From Planctomycetaceae bacterium (GTDB taxonomy: Bacteria > Planctomycetota > UBA1135 > GCA-002686595), in contig WYBT01000020.1 of NCBI GenBank assembly GCA_011525785.1, positions 1 through 64,000 on the forward strand: a DNA stretch of 64,000 bases, written 5' to 3'. The position numbers were made by a program, and so were the translations under genes. Positions 53,791 to 63,104 of the stretch are shown piece by piece. The first letter of the stretch is position 1. Each line of letters starts with the position of its first letter. The notes under the pieces were generated by a model that was not told the DNA's origin, made no database searches, and saw only the letters and a program-made list of their open reading frames with translations.

Positions 53791-56346
53791 ATGCGCAAGC
53801 TCGCGCTCGTCGTCGCACTCGCGTCGTTGGTGCTCGCGGTGCTCTGGCTCGCCACGAGCGACCCCCAGTCGTCGCAGGCGGCCGCGGATCCCGCGGCGAG
53901 CGCGAAAGTGGCCCAAACGCCGTCGGATTCGAGCGCGAGCAGCCTGCCTGCGCCGCTCGAAGTCGCCCCAACGCCGTCGGCGCCAGAGTCCGTGCGCGAG
54001 TCCACGCGCGAGGAGGCCAGCGCGCCGGCGCCGGCCGCACCCGGCGTCAACGACTGCGCAGCCTTCGGCCGCGTCGTCGACGAGCGCGGCCAGCCGCTCA
54101 GCGGACTGGTCGTGCGGCTCGCGGCCTTCAAGAGCTGGTCGACACGCGCCGAAGCGCCTCGATTGCCGGGCCCGCGCGAGTTCATGGGCTTCGAGACCAC
54201 CACCGACGCCACGGGCGCGTTTCGTTTCGAGGTTCCGACGCCGACGAGCGAGTTCGTCGAGCTCTCGATCAAGCCCGAGATCTACCGCGACTCGCTTTCG
54301 GTGCGCTTCACCGCGCGCGACCCGCGCGCGAGAGCGCCGCTCATCGCCGGCGACAACGACCTGGGCGTGTTCGAACTGGTCGCGACGGGCGCGATCGAAG
54401 GCTACGTGCGCGACTCGCGCGGCGCGCCGATCGAAGGCGCGAAGTTGACGCTCGCGCAGCAGCCGTACTCGACGCTCGGGCGAGACGCCGTCAGCGACGC
54501 GAGCGGTCACTACGTTCTCGGTCACGTCGCGCCGGGCGAGTTCGGAGTCAACTGCCGGTCCGAGCGCCGGCTCTCGCAATTCCGAAAGCCCATCGCCGTC
54601 GAAGTGCTGCGCAGCACGACTGGCATCGACTTCGTGCTCGCGGATGCGCCGACCTTGAGTGGTTTCGTCGTCGACGAATCCGGCGCGCCGATCGAAGGCG
54701 CCAAGGTGTGGTGCTGGCCCAGCAGCAGCGGTTCAGGCGCCGGCGCGACGAGTGCGGCGGATGGCGCCTTCACGGTGTTCTTGCCGCAGGACGAGCCCTA
54801 CACGTTGGAGTGCAAGCGCGAGGGCTTCGAGCCGATTGGCGTGGGAGATCGCAGCCGAACCTATGCGCAGGGGACGGCGGATATCCGAGTTGTGATGCGC
54901 GCGGGAGCACGCACGCGCTTTCGCGTCGTCGACGCGCCCAGTGGCCAGCCGCTCGAGCGCTTCGGCATCGCGGTGTACCGCGAGAACTTCTCGCAGCCGC
55001 CGCGCGCGACGGTGCGCGACTATCCGGGCGGCGAGGTCGAGCTCGCGGCGACGAACGCGCTCGACAAAATCGCGATCCACGCGCCTGGGTTTCAGCTCTA
55101 CGCCGGGCCGGTCGAGCGCGACGCGGCGGCCGAAGCCGTGCAGACGGTGCGTCTGATCCCATCGAACACGGTGCGCGGGCGCGTGCTGCGCGAAGGTGAG
55201 CCCGTCGCGGGCGCTCAGGCCGTGCTCGAGCAGGGACGCCACGAAATTCGCTTCGAGGGCGGCGAGGTGAGCGTCGTGAAGGGCTCGTTTCAGGTCAGGG
55301 GCGCCGAGCAGCGAGCGGTGCGCTGCGATGGCGAGGGACGTTTCGTATTCGAGGGGCTCGACGACGGAATGTGTCGCGTCGTCGCGGAAGATGGGAGCGG
55401 CGCCCTGGTCGTGTCGAACGTCCTCGAGCTCAGCGGAGGGCGCGAAGTCGACCTCGGCGATCTGAGCTTGGGCCAAGGCGGCGTCGTGCTGGGGCGCGTG
55501 CTCGTGCCGCCCGGTCGCGCGCTCGAAGGCGTCGAGATCGAACTCGACGGACCGATCGCCGGACGCAAAGCGCGGACCGACGCGGGCGGCGCGTTTCGCT
55601 TCGACGGCGTGCGGCCCGGTGAGCACCACGTGCGCGCGCTCGAGCGCGCGGGACAGCACGCGGGCAGCGAGCGAGTCACGTTCGAACTCGCCGCGGGAGC
55701 GACGCACGAGCTCGAACTCGACCTGTCGAGCTTGGGCGTCGGTCGGCTGAGTCTGACGGTCACGCTCAACGGCGAGCCACTGCCCAACACCGAGGTCTCG
55801 ATCGTGCCGCTCGCTGCCAACGGGCCATTCACGCAGCTTGGCAAGACCGATGCGAGCGGACGTGTGACCGGCTGGGCGCGCGCGCTCGGGCCTTCAACGG
55901 TCGAGATCACCTCGCCGCACCACTTCACGCTGCGCAACCCCGAGCGCGTGCTCGACGTCGCACTCGACTCGAAGCTCGACGAACGTGTCGACTTCGCGGT
56001 GACGACGCTCACGGTCCGCTTGCCCGCCGGCGTGAACTGGCCCGAGCAGGGCCGCGCGCAGCTTGTGTTCCTCGGCCCGGACGATCGCAGCCTCGGCGGC
56101 GGCCAGTTGTTCTTCAACGAGGGCGAACTCGTGGCCGGCGGCGTGGCGCTCGACGGCGCGAGCGTCGAACTCGACATGGTCCCGCTGAGCGCGACGGCGC
56201 TCGAATTCACGCTCTCCGGCCCGACCCGCATCGAGCCCGTCGCAGGCGCTCCTGATGTGTACACACACCGCGCCGAGACACTTCTGCAGTCGCGCACGTC
56301 GCTGCAGCTGAGCGCCGGCAGCCGCAACGAAGTGCAGTTGAAGTGA
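53791..56346 (+). CDS. Membrane-anchored carboxypeptidase-regulatory-like repeat protein
   Basis: 851-residue exported protein. An N-terminal hydrophobic segment (about residues 3-22) is followed by a Ser/Pro/Ala-rich linker (about 25-85). The rest is a string of beta-sandwich repeats of the carboxypeptidase-regulatory type, each starting GRVVDERGQPLSG-, GYVRDSRGAPIEGA- or GFVVDESGAPIEGA- and continuing with a TDASGxFRF-type strand; at least six can be seen. No protease or sugar-binding motif was found. Unlike neighbouring secreted genes it lacks the shared C-terminal module, ending NEVQLK. It lies 21 bp downstream of the preceding secreted protein gene and may be co-transcribed. Confidence 0.82.
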   Translation: MRKLALVVALASLVLAVLWLATSDPQSSQAAADPAASAKVAQTPSDSSASSLPAPLEVAPTPSAPESVRESTREEASAPAPAAPGVNDCAAFGRVVDERGQPLSGLVVRLAAFKSWSTRAEAPRLPGPREFMGFETTTDATGAFRFEVPTPTSEFVELSIKPEIYRDSLSVRFTARDPRARAPLIAGDNDLGVFELVATGAIEGYVRDSRGAPIEGAKLTLAQQPYSTLGRDAVSDASGHYVLGHVAPGEFGVNCRSERRLSQFRKPIAVEVLRSTTGIDFVLADAPTLSGFVVDESGAPIEGAKVWCWPSSSGSGAGATSAADGAFTVFLPQDEPYTLECKREGFEPIGVGDRSRTYAQGTADIRVVMRAGARTRFRVVDAPSGQPLERFGIAVYRENFSQPPRATVRDYPGGEVELAATNALDKIAIHAPGFQLYAGPVERDAAAEAVQTVRLIPSNTVRGRVLREGEPVAGAQAVLEQGRHEIRFEGGEVSVVKGSFQVRGAEQRAVRCDGEGRFVFEGLDDGMCRVVAEDGSGALVVSNVLELSGGREVDLGDLSLGQGGVVLGRVLVPPGRALEGVEIELDGPIAGRKARTDAGGAFRFDGVRPGEHHVRALERAGQHAGSERVTFELAAGATHELELDLSSLGVGRLSLTVTLNGEPLPNTEVSIVPLAANGPFTQLGKTDASGRVTGWARALGPSTVEITSPHHFTLRNPERVLDVALDSKLDERVDFAVTTLTVRLPAGVNWPEQGRAQLVFLGPDDRSLGGGQLFFNEGELVAGGVALDGASVELDMVPLSATALEFTLSGPTRIEPVAGAPDVYTHRAETLLQSRTSLQLSAGSRNEVQLK

Positions 56347-56355
56347 GGCGGACCG

Positions 56356-57318
56356 TCAGCAGCCGCGCGCCAAGCGCAGGCCGCGCTGCGCGCAGTGCCG
56401 AGCCAGCGGGCAACGCGAGGAGTCGGGCGTGCTCAGGCCCATCGAGCCGTAGCGATCGGAGCAGTCGGGGAAGAGCGTGGCGACACGCAGGCCGCGCTCG
56501 ACCAGGCGGCGCGCGGCGGCGAGGTTGGCGCCCGAGCTGATGCCGACGCAGTGGCCGTAGTGCTCGTGGATTTGGCGCGCCGCTTCGTGCGCGAGCGCTG
56601 AAGGCACGTCGATGACCTCGTCGACCTCGTTCATGTCGACCAGCGGCGGGATGAAGCCGTCGCCGATGCCCTGGATCGTGTGCTCGCCCGCGGGGCGGCC
56701 GCACATCACGTTCGACTCGCTCGGTTCGACGGCGACCAGGCGCAGGTCGGGATAGCCCGCGCGCAGCGCTGCGCCGACGCCCATCAACGTGCCGCCGGTG
56801 CCGACGCCCGCCACGAACGCGTCGAGCTTGCGAACGCCGTGCGCGCGCAACTGCGCGAGCAATTCGGCGCCGGTGGTCTCGCGATGACAGCGCGCGTTGT
56901 CCGGATTGGCGAACTGATCGGGCACGTAGTAGCCCGCGCGTCCCTTGAACGTGTCGCGCGTCGCGATCGGACCTTCGAAGCCCTGCTCGCGCGGCGTGGT
57001 GCGCAGCTCCGCGCCGAGAGCCTGGATGTAGTGCTGGCGCTCGGCGCTCATGTGCTCGGGCATGTAGATGATCACGCGGTGGCCGAGCTCGCGGCCCACC
57101 AGCGCCATGGCGATGCCGGTGTTGCCGCTGGTGGCCTCGACGATCACGTCGCCGGGGCGCAGCTCGCCGCGGCTGCGCGCCTCGAGCAGCATGAAGCGCG
57201 CGATGCGGTCCTTGACGCTTCCACTGGGGTTGGAGCACTCGAGCTTGACGTACACGTGCTCGAGTTCGACCAGCGGCGTGACCCCGATCGTGTCGAGCAA
57301 AGCGGGTTGCAGCAGCAT
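56356..57318 (-). CDS. Cysteine synthase / PLP-dependent beta-replacing enzyme
   Basis: 320-residue enzyme of the O-acetylserine sulfhydrylase family, making L-cysteine from O-acetylserine and sulfide. The PLP lysine is K36 in NPSGSVKDR. The substrate loop is EATSGNTG (61-68), the phosphate-binding glycines are VAGVGTGGTLMGVG, and HCVGISSGANLAAA is the C-terminal Ser block. IGVTPLVEL opens the fold. The C terminus has an unusual CPLARHC...RGC extension with three cysteines. It is convergent with the carboxypeptidase-repeat gene, 9 bp away. Assignment to CysK, CysM or a cystathionine beta-synthase-like paralogue is uncertain, so no symbol is given. Confidence 0.9.
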   Translation of the reverse strand: MLLQPALLDTIGVTPLVELEHVYVKLECSNPSGSVKDRIARFMLLEARSRGELRPGDVIVEATSGNTGIAMALVGRELGHRVIIYMPEHMSAERQHYIQALGAELRTTPREQGFEGPIATRDTFKGRAGYYVPDQFANPDNARCHRETTGAELLAQLRAHGVRKLDAFVAGVGTGGTLMGVGAALRAGYPDLRLVAVEPSESNVMCGRPAGEHTIQGIGDGFIPPLVDMNEVDEVIDVPSALAHEAARQIHEHYGHCVGISSGANLAAARRLVERGLRVATLFPDCSDRYGSMGLSTPDSSRCPLARHCAQRGLRLARGC

Positions 57319-57532
57319 GCCTCGATTCGAGCTTGCGCGAACCGCGGGCGCCCTGCGCAGTGCTCCGTAGCGCGAGCGCGCTCACTGCGGCGCTGGCGCC
57401 GCGCGAAAGGCGACGAGGTTCCTGGCGTGCGGTCTTGCGTGTCACGCGCGCCGCGCGGCGGTCGCAATCGCCGGAGAATTCGGCCAGCCGACAGTGGCTG
57501 AAGCGCGTCGCAAGTTCTGGAGCGCGCCCGGC

Positions 57533-59737
57533 TCAGCGCTCGAGCGACTCGAGGTGGCGTGCGAGCTGCTCGGCCAGCTTCTCGAATTCCACGCCGTCGA
57601 AACCCGCGTCGACGACGGCGCTCTGGGGCGCGCGCTCGACGATCTTGTCGAGCATGCGGTCGAGGCAGCGCCGCCACAGCGGAGTCGAGTTCATCAGGAA
57701 GTGCGTCAAGGCCCAGCCGCGCGCGTAGTTCAGCCCGCCGTCGGCGTAGAACTCCGCGGGAGTGACGCGGATGAAGCGCTCGATGGCGTGGGCGGCAAAA
57801 CGTGTGCTGCCGAGCTGACGCAGGTGCTCGGGATGCGAACGCAGCTCCTCCGAGGGGCCGCGCTGGAACTGGGCGTTCTCGAAACACTCGGCCAGCCCTT
57901 CGTTCAGCCACACGGGCACGTCGTCGCTGAGGCGGTGCATGTACTGGTGCAGGGCCTCGTGGCGGATGGTCTCGAACATCTCGGCGCGCGAGGGCTGATT
58001 CCAGACGAGCAGTTGGCGCAGGTCGCGGCTGTAGAGGCCGGCCGTGTGCTGCGCGCCGAAGTCCAGCGCGTCGCTGGCGTAGCGCGTGTACCCGGCGCGT
58101 CCAGAGAAGACGTACGCCGTGAAGCGCTCGACCCGCTCGCGCGGCGCCGGGCGCAGTCGCGCCTCGAAACGCTTGAGCGACTCCTCGAGCATCTGCGCCG
58201 TCTCGCGACAGGTCTTGAGGTCGATGTCGCTGACGATGCGGTAGCGCTCGGACTCGAGCGTGTGGCTCTGCGCCCAGCGCGGGCCGCGCTGCGCGCGCAG
58301 GCGCGAGGCGTTGATCCGATCGAGCGTCTCGGTGAGTCCTCCGCGGGTGACGCGCTCGAGCAGCAGACGGTCGAACTCTTCGTAGCGCTTCAAGTTGAAC
58401 AGCAGTTGGGCGAGGTCGGCCAGCGCGTCGAAGTTGTCGGGTTCGACCACCAGCGCTGCACGCAGGTCCGTCTCGGCTTCGTCATAGCGCTGCATGCGCG
58501 ACTTCAGGTACGCGCCCAGATGCAGCGCTGGAGCAAAGCGCGGCTCCTCGCCGACGACCTTCTCGCAGGCTTCCGAGGCCCGGCTCCAAAAACCGCCGAG
58601 GCTCATGGCCAGCGTGGTCAGCCAGTCGCGCATGCACGCGTCGAGCTGCGCGTCGGGCGAGTTCTTGATCTGCGCGACGAGCAACGAGAGTTCCAGCGCA
58701 TTCACCTTCTCGAGCTTCTCGGCCAGCGCGAGTGCGTGCTCGCTCGGCGCGCGCGGAAAGCGATCCCAGCGGAGCGGACTCCTGTACTCGTGGAACAACG
58801 GCCGCAGCGGTTCCGGCAAGACTCGATAGGCCGCACGACCCGCGAATTGCTTCTGCCACGCCTTGTCGAGGTGCTCGTCGCGCTTGCCCTGCAGCCACGA
58901 GGTCTGTGCGCGGCCTTGGATCAACACTTCTTCGACGCCAGCCATGCTGGTGAGTGCGAAGCTGCCGAAACTGCCCGAGGTCTTCTCCGCTGAGAGAAGC
59001 GGCCGTCCCTTGAAGGTCACGTTCAGCCGGTTGTGGCCGATGGCGAACTTCAGCGCGAACGGCTCGCGCGTGACGCACGGAGATTCATCGCGTTGCGCGT
59101 CCTGTGTCCAGACGTCGCCGCGCAACGTGCGGACGGTGGCGGGAACGCGCGGCCCCGAGCCATCGGCCTTGACGATGGTTCGCGAGCCGGAGGAGACGAG
59201 CGCCACCTCGCCGTCGTTGAGGAAGAAGACCAGCTCGACCGGTCGCTCCAGTGCATTGCCGCGCAGCTCGACGGAGTAGTCGCCGTGGAAGTGCGCAGGA
59301 TGCACGTAGAGCCAGGCGTACTTGTGGAGCGCGCTGGCCAGTGTCGACCTCGGCACACGGCTGTCGTTGAACTCGAGCTTGCTGAAGTCGGCGATCGTCT
59401 TCGGCGCATAGCGCAGCTTGATGGACCCGGAGTTCTCGTTGTAGCTGAGCAACTCGCCGCTGGTCAGCTCCTCCCAGCGCGGCGCCTTGTACTCGGCGTG
59501 GAAGCGCGCCATCTGCAGCGCATCGCACAGATCCGGCAGCTGCAGCCAGACGTAGGGCTGGTCGGCGTGCGCCTCGAGCAGCGCCTGAGCGGCCTCTCCG
59601 AGCGCACGCCAGTCGGCCTTGGCGATGTGCGTCTCGAGCTGGTCAATGCCCGAGCGCAAGGCGGCCTCGTCCTGGCGCGGGTTGGCGACTGAAGCGAGTG
59701 CGGGGAGGGCGGCGAGGGCGAACTGTGCGAGCAGCAT
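57533..59737 (-). CDS. DUF1570 gluzincin-like exported protein with TPR region
   Basis: 734-residue exported protein with a short signal peptide (about residues 1-16). The middle region has TPR-type helices (FAPALHLGAYLKSRMQRYDEAETDLRAAL...DNFDALADLAQLLFNLKRYEEF). The C-terminal DUF1570 domain carries a metalloprotease-like site H593-E594-x-x-H597 (RHEALHQYMH) with a downstream glutamate E613 (VWLNEGLAE), the gluzincin pattern. The N-terminal third includes a laminin-G/concanavalin-like beta region. DUF1570 proteins are abundant in planctomycetes and uncharacterised. It diverges from the lectin/dehydrogenase-like gene across 117 bp. Zinc-dependent peptidase activity is inferred from motif geometry only. 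Confidence 0.85.
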   Translation of the reverse strand: MLLAQFALAALPALASVANPRQDEAALRSGIDQLETHIAKADWRALGEAAQALLEAHADQPYVWLQLPDLCDALQMARFHAEYKAPRWEELTSGELLSYNENSGSIKLRYAPKTIADFSKLEFNDSRVPRSTLASALHKYAWLYVHPAHFHGDYSVELRGNALERPVELVFFLNDGEVALVSSGSRTIVKADGSGPRVPATVRTLRGDVWTQDAQRDESPCVTREPFALKFAIGHNRLNVTFKGRPLLSAEKTSGSFGSFALTSMAGVEEVLIQGRAQTSWLQGKRDEHLDKAWQKQFAGRAAYRVLPEPLRPLFHEYRSPLRWDRFPRAPSEHALALAEKLEKVNALELSLLVAQIKNSPDAQLDACMRDWLTTLAMSLGGFWSRASEACEKVVGEEPRFAPALHLGAYLKSRMQRYDEAETDLRAALVVEPDNFDALADLAQLLFNLKRYEEFDRLLLERVTRGGLTETLDRINASRLRAQRGPRWAQSHTLESERYRIVSDIDLKTCRETAQMLEESLKRFEARLRPAPRERVERFTAYVFSGRAGYTRYASDALDFGAQHTAGLYSRDLRQLLVWNQPSRAEMFETIRHEALHQYMHRLSDDVPVWLNEGLAECFENAQFQRGPSEELRSHPEHLRQLGSTRFAAHAIERFIRVTPAEFYADGGLNYARGWALTHFLMNSTPLWRRCLDRMLDKIVERAPQSAVVDAGFDGVEFEKLAEQLARHLESLER

Positions 59738-59854
59738 GAAGTCGTCAACAAAGCGTTGAGCGGAGGGAGCGTTCCGTGGCAGGCGGTGGACGTCGGCACG
59801 ATAACGGGAGCGAGTTCACCCCGCGGCGGCGCAGCGCTGGTTCTAATCAGCGGC

Positions 59855-62800
59855 ATGCACACCGCCAATCGCACGCTGATTGCCCCGCGCTTCGCCTATG
59901 TCTTGACCGGAGCGCTCGTGCTCGCGGGCCGCGCGCGCGCCGACTTCGACTACTTGAACTTCGCGAGCACGGCCGGCCTCACGCTCGTCGGGGCGGCGAG
60001 TTCTACGGGCGGCGTGCTGCGCCTGGTTCCGGCCGCGGGCGACTCGGCGGGGGGCGCGTGGTTCACGACCAAACAGTCGGTCGGCGCGGGTTTCGAAACG
60101 ACCTTCCAGTTCCAGTTGCAGAGCACCAACGGCGCCGACGGCTTCGCGTTCGTGCTCCAGAACACAGCTGCGAGCCCGCTCGGCGGCACGGGCTGCGAAC
60201 TCGGCTACCACGGGCTCGCCAACAGCCTCGCGGTCGAGTTCGACATCTACTCGAACTCGAGCTGCGCGGTCGCGAACGTCAACGACCCGGGCGCGCTGCA
60301 CTTGAGCGTGCACACGCTCGGGCCGGGCGCGAACAGCGTCGCGGAGTCGGCCTCGATCGCGTCGACGACCGCTGTAGCCAACTTCGCCGACGGAGCAGTC
60401 CACACGGCGCGCGTGCGCTACACGGGCGGAGTGCTGAGCGTGTTCGTCGACAACCTCTCGCAGCCGGCGCTGAGCGTCGCGGTCGCGCTGGACTCGCTGC
60501 TCTCGCTCGATGCGGGGCGCGCGTGGGTGGGCTTCACCGCAGCGACGGGCGGACTCGCTGAGAGCCACGACGTGCTCGCGTGGAGTTTCGACGAGACGCC
60601 GCCGCCCGCGGGCAACTTGCCGCCGTTCACGCCGACCATCACCGAACCTGGCGTGAGCGGGCAGATCGTCAACGCCGCCGACGTGCACATGGAGTGCGCG
60701 CCGTTCGCGGATCCGGATGCGGGCGATCTGCACGAGTGCACCGACTGGGAGATCTGGACCGTCGCGCCGTCGCAGCGGGTGTGGTCGACGCTCTGCATCG
60801 GCGGCGTCGAGCGCCTGCACACGCACTTGGGCGACGGCGTGTTCGAGAACTCGCACGCCGGCCGCGCCGAGCTGTTCCCGAGCACGAACTACGTGCTGCG
60901 CGTGAGGCACTCCGACGACAGCGGCGATGCGCTGACGCGCTGGAGCGCCTGGGCGCAGCGCACGTTCACCACCGGCGCGCTGGCGCAGATCTTCCCGCTC
61001 GAGCTCGACGACTTGTCGCACACGCCGCCGGCGCGCTGGCGCTTCGCCGACAACTCCGGCCCGGTCGCACTCCCTGCCGCGACGACGCCGACGCGCCTGT
61101 TCATCGAGAGCGCGACGGGCCAGCCGCTGCTCGAGCTGCGCGCCAACAACGGCGTCACCAACCTCGCGTTCGACTTCGCCGCGCTCGCCGTGCACGACGC
61201 CGTGCGCGTGCGCGTCGCGACCGGGTCTGCGAGTCTGAGCCTCGCCGCAAGCGACCTGACCGTCGTCGACCACGACTGCGAAACGCACACGCTCTATTTG
61301 CCGGCCATTTCGATGCCCGGCGGCGCGCAGGCGGTCTGGTGGATCAACTCGGCGGGAGCTTCGTTCGTCGGTTCGCCCGGGCAGAGCGCGCCGGTGTTCA
61401 CGACGCTCGCGCGAGCGCCGTCGCCCGCGTGGCGCGCGCTCGAAGACGGTTTCGAGGTCGAGGTGGTCGCCACCGGCTTCAAGCTGCCGATCAACATCGC
61501 CTTCAAGCCCGACGCGGGCAGCGCTCCGAGCGATCCGTTCCTGTACGTGAGCGAGCTCTACGGCTCGATCAAAGTGCTCTCGCGCGACCGCACGGTGAGC
61601 ACGTACGCGAGCGGGCTGCTCAACTTCAGTCCGACCGGCGCGTTCCCCGGCTCGGGCGAGCAAGGGCTCACCGGCCTGGTGGTCGATCCGCTCAGCGGCG
61701 ATCTGATCGCGGGCATGCTCTACGCGCCGGTCGTGAACCCCGCGAACCACTTCCCCAAGCTGGTGCGCTTCTCGAGCGTCGACGGCGGACGCACGGCGTC
61801 GAGCGCAATCACGATCCTCGACATGGTCGGCGAGACTCAGGGCCAGTCGCACCAGATCTCGAACCTCACGCTGCTGCCCGACGGCACGCTGCTGTGCCAC
61901 ATGGGCGATGGTTTCGACGCTGCGACGGCGCAGAACCTCGACTCGTTCCGCGGCAAGATCCTGCGCCTGAACCTCGACGGCACGCCGGTGAGCTCGAACC
62001 CGTTCTACAACGCGTCGAACGGCATCACGGCGCGCGACTACGTCTACGCGTACGGCGTGCGCAACCCGTTCGGCGGCGAGTGGCGCGCGGCCGACGGCTC
62101 GCAGTACTGCGTCGAGAACGGTCCGAGCGTCGATCGCTTCGCGAAGATCGTTTCGGGCCGCAACTACGGTTGGAACGGCAGCGATCAGAGCATGACCAAC
62201 TTCGCGCTGTTCAACTGGAACCCCGCGACCGGGCCGGTGAACCTCGCCTTCGTTCAACCGCAGAGTTTCGGCGGGAGCGGCTTTCCCGCGCAGTTCCACG
62301 GTCACGCGTTCGTGACCGAGTCCGGCCCGACCTACGCGACGGGCCAGAACGCGCAAGGCAAGCGCATCACGCGCTGGGTGCTCGATGCGAGCGGCGCGCT
62401 CGTCTCTGGTCCGCTGCCGTTCGTCGAGTACTCGGGCTTTCAAAAGGCGACCGCCTGCGGCCTCGAAGCGGGGCCCGACGGTTTGTACATGACCGACCTG
62501 TACCGCGATTTCGGCACGAATCCCGTCGCGGCGGGCGCGAACCTGCTGCGCATCCACTACCGCGCGCCGCTCGACTGCAACGGCAACGGCATCGACGACG
62601 TCTGCGATCTCGTGCACGGAGCCAGCGCCGACGTCGACCTCAACGGCGTCCCCGACGAGTGCGACTGCCGCGGCGTGACCTACTGCACGGCGAAGCTCGC
62701 GAGCATCGGTTGCACTCCGCAGATCGCGGCGAGCGGCTCGGCCACGCTCGGCGGCCCAGACGACTTCGTGGTCAGCGCCAGTGATTTCATCAATCGCCGA

Positions 62801-63091
62801 CCGGGTCTGCTCCTCTGGGGCGTCGCGCCCGCGGCGACGCCGTTCGCCGGAGGAACGCGCTGTGTCGCGCCGCCGTCGGTGCGCACGCCGCTGCAGGACT
62901 CGGGCGGCTCGGCCTCCGGCGTCGACTGCACGGGCGCGTACTCGTTCGCCGTGACCGACGCGTACATGGCGAGCCGCGGCTTCACCGCCGGAACCTCGGT
63001 GTACTTCCAGTACTGGTCGCGCGACAGCGGCTTCGCGCCGCCGGAGAACGTCGGCCTCTCCGATGGTCTGCGCGTGCTGATCTGTCCGTAG
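59855..63091 (+). CDS. Secreted L-type lectin plus glucose/sorbosone dehydrogenase-like propeller with shared C-terminal domain
   Basis: 1078-residue exported protein from the ATG at 59855; this start puts a signal peptide at the N terminus (about residues 8-29, ending ARA). An L-type lectin-like domain covers about 30-245 (GADGFAFVLQN, LAVEFDIYSNSSC, GRAWVGFTAATG). A beta-sandwich linker follows. A six-bladed glucose/sorbosone dehydrogenase-like propeller covers about 530-890 (GFKLPINIAF, GEQGLTGLVVDP, SNLTLLPDGTLLCHMGDG, YGVRNPFGGEW, GRNYGWNG). Next comes a calcium-type DCNGNGIDDVCDL...DLNGVPDEC segment and the shared C-terminal module, subtype B (DNA 62681-63091; YCTAKLASIGC, GGTRC, YWSRDS). 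A cell-surface carbohydrate-binding or oxidising role is inferred. Confidence 0.87.
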   Translation: MHTANRTLIAPRFAYVLTGALVLAGRARADFDYLNFASTAGLTLVGAASSTGGVLRLVPAAGDSAGGAWFTTKQSVGAGFETTFQFQLQSTNGADGFAFVLQNTAASPLGGTGCELGYHGLANSLAVEFDIYSNSSCAVANVNDPGALHLSVHTLGPGANSVAESASIASTTAVANFADGAVHTARVRYTGGVLSVFVDNLSQPALSVAVALDSLLSLDAGRAWVGFTAATGGLAESHDVLAWSFDETPPPAGNLPPFTPTITEPGVSGQIVNAADVHMECAPFADPDAGDLHECTDWEIWTVAPSQRVWSTLCIGGVERLHTHLGDGVFENSHAGRAELFPSTNYVLRVRHSDDSGDALTRWSAWAQRTFTTGALAQIFPLELDDLSHTPPARWRFADNSGPVALPAATTPTRLFIESATGQPLLELRANNGVTNLAFDFAALAVHDAVRVRVATGSASLSLAASDLTVVDHDCETHTLYLPAISMPGGAQAVWWINSAGASFVGSPGQSAPVFTTLARAPSPAWRALEDGFEVEVVATGFKLPINIAFKPDAGSAPSDPFLYVSELYGSIKVLSRDRTVSTYASGLLNFSPTGAFPGSGEQGLTGLVVDPLSGDLIAGMLYAPVVNPANHFPKLVRFSSVDGGRTASSAITILDMVGETQGQSHQISNLTLLPDGTLLCHMGDGFDAATAQNLDSFRGKILRLNLDGTPVSSNPFYNASNGITARDYVYAYGVRNPFGGEWRAADGSQYCVENGPSVDRFAKIVSGRNYGWNGSDQSMTNFALFNWNPATGPVNLAFVQPQSFGGSGFPAQFHGHAFVTESGPTYATGQNAQGKRITRWVLDASGALVSGPLPFVEYSGFQKATACGLEAGPDGLYMTDLYRDFGTNPVAAGANLLRIHYRAPLDCNGNGIDDVCDLVHGASADVDLNGVPDECDCRGVTYCTAKLASIGCTPQIAASGSATLGGPDDFVVSASDFINRRPGLLLWGVAPAATPFAGGTRCVAPPSVRTPLQDSGGSASGVDCTGAYSFAVTDAYMASRGFTAGTSVYFQYWSRDSGFAPPENVGLSDGLRVLICP

Positions 63092-63104
63092 GTCGCGCGC
63101 CCGC

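Noticed and set aside
57319..57532. Short open frames in the gap between the cysteine synthase and DUF1570 genes
   Set aside because: They are Arg/Ala-rich random-type frames without start context or conserved motif.
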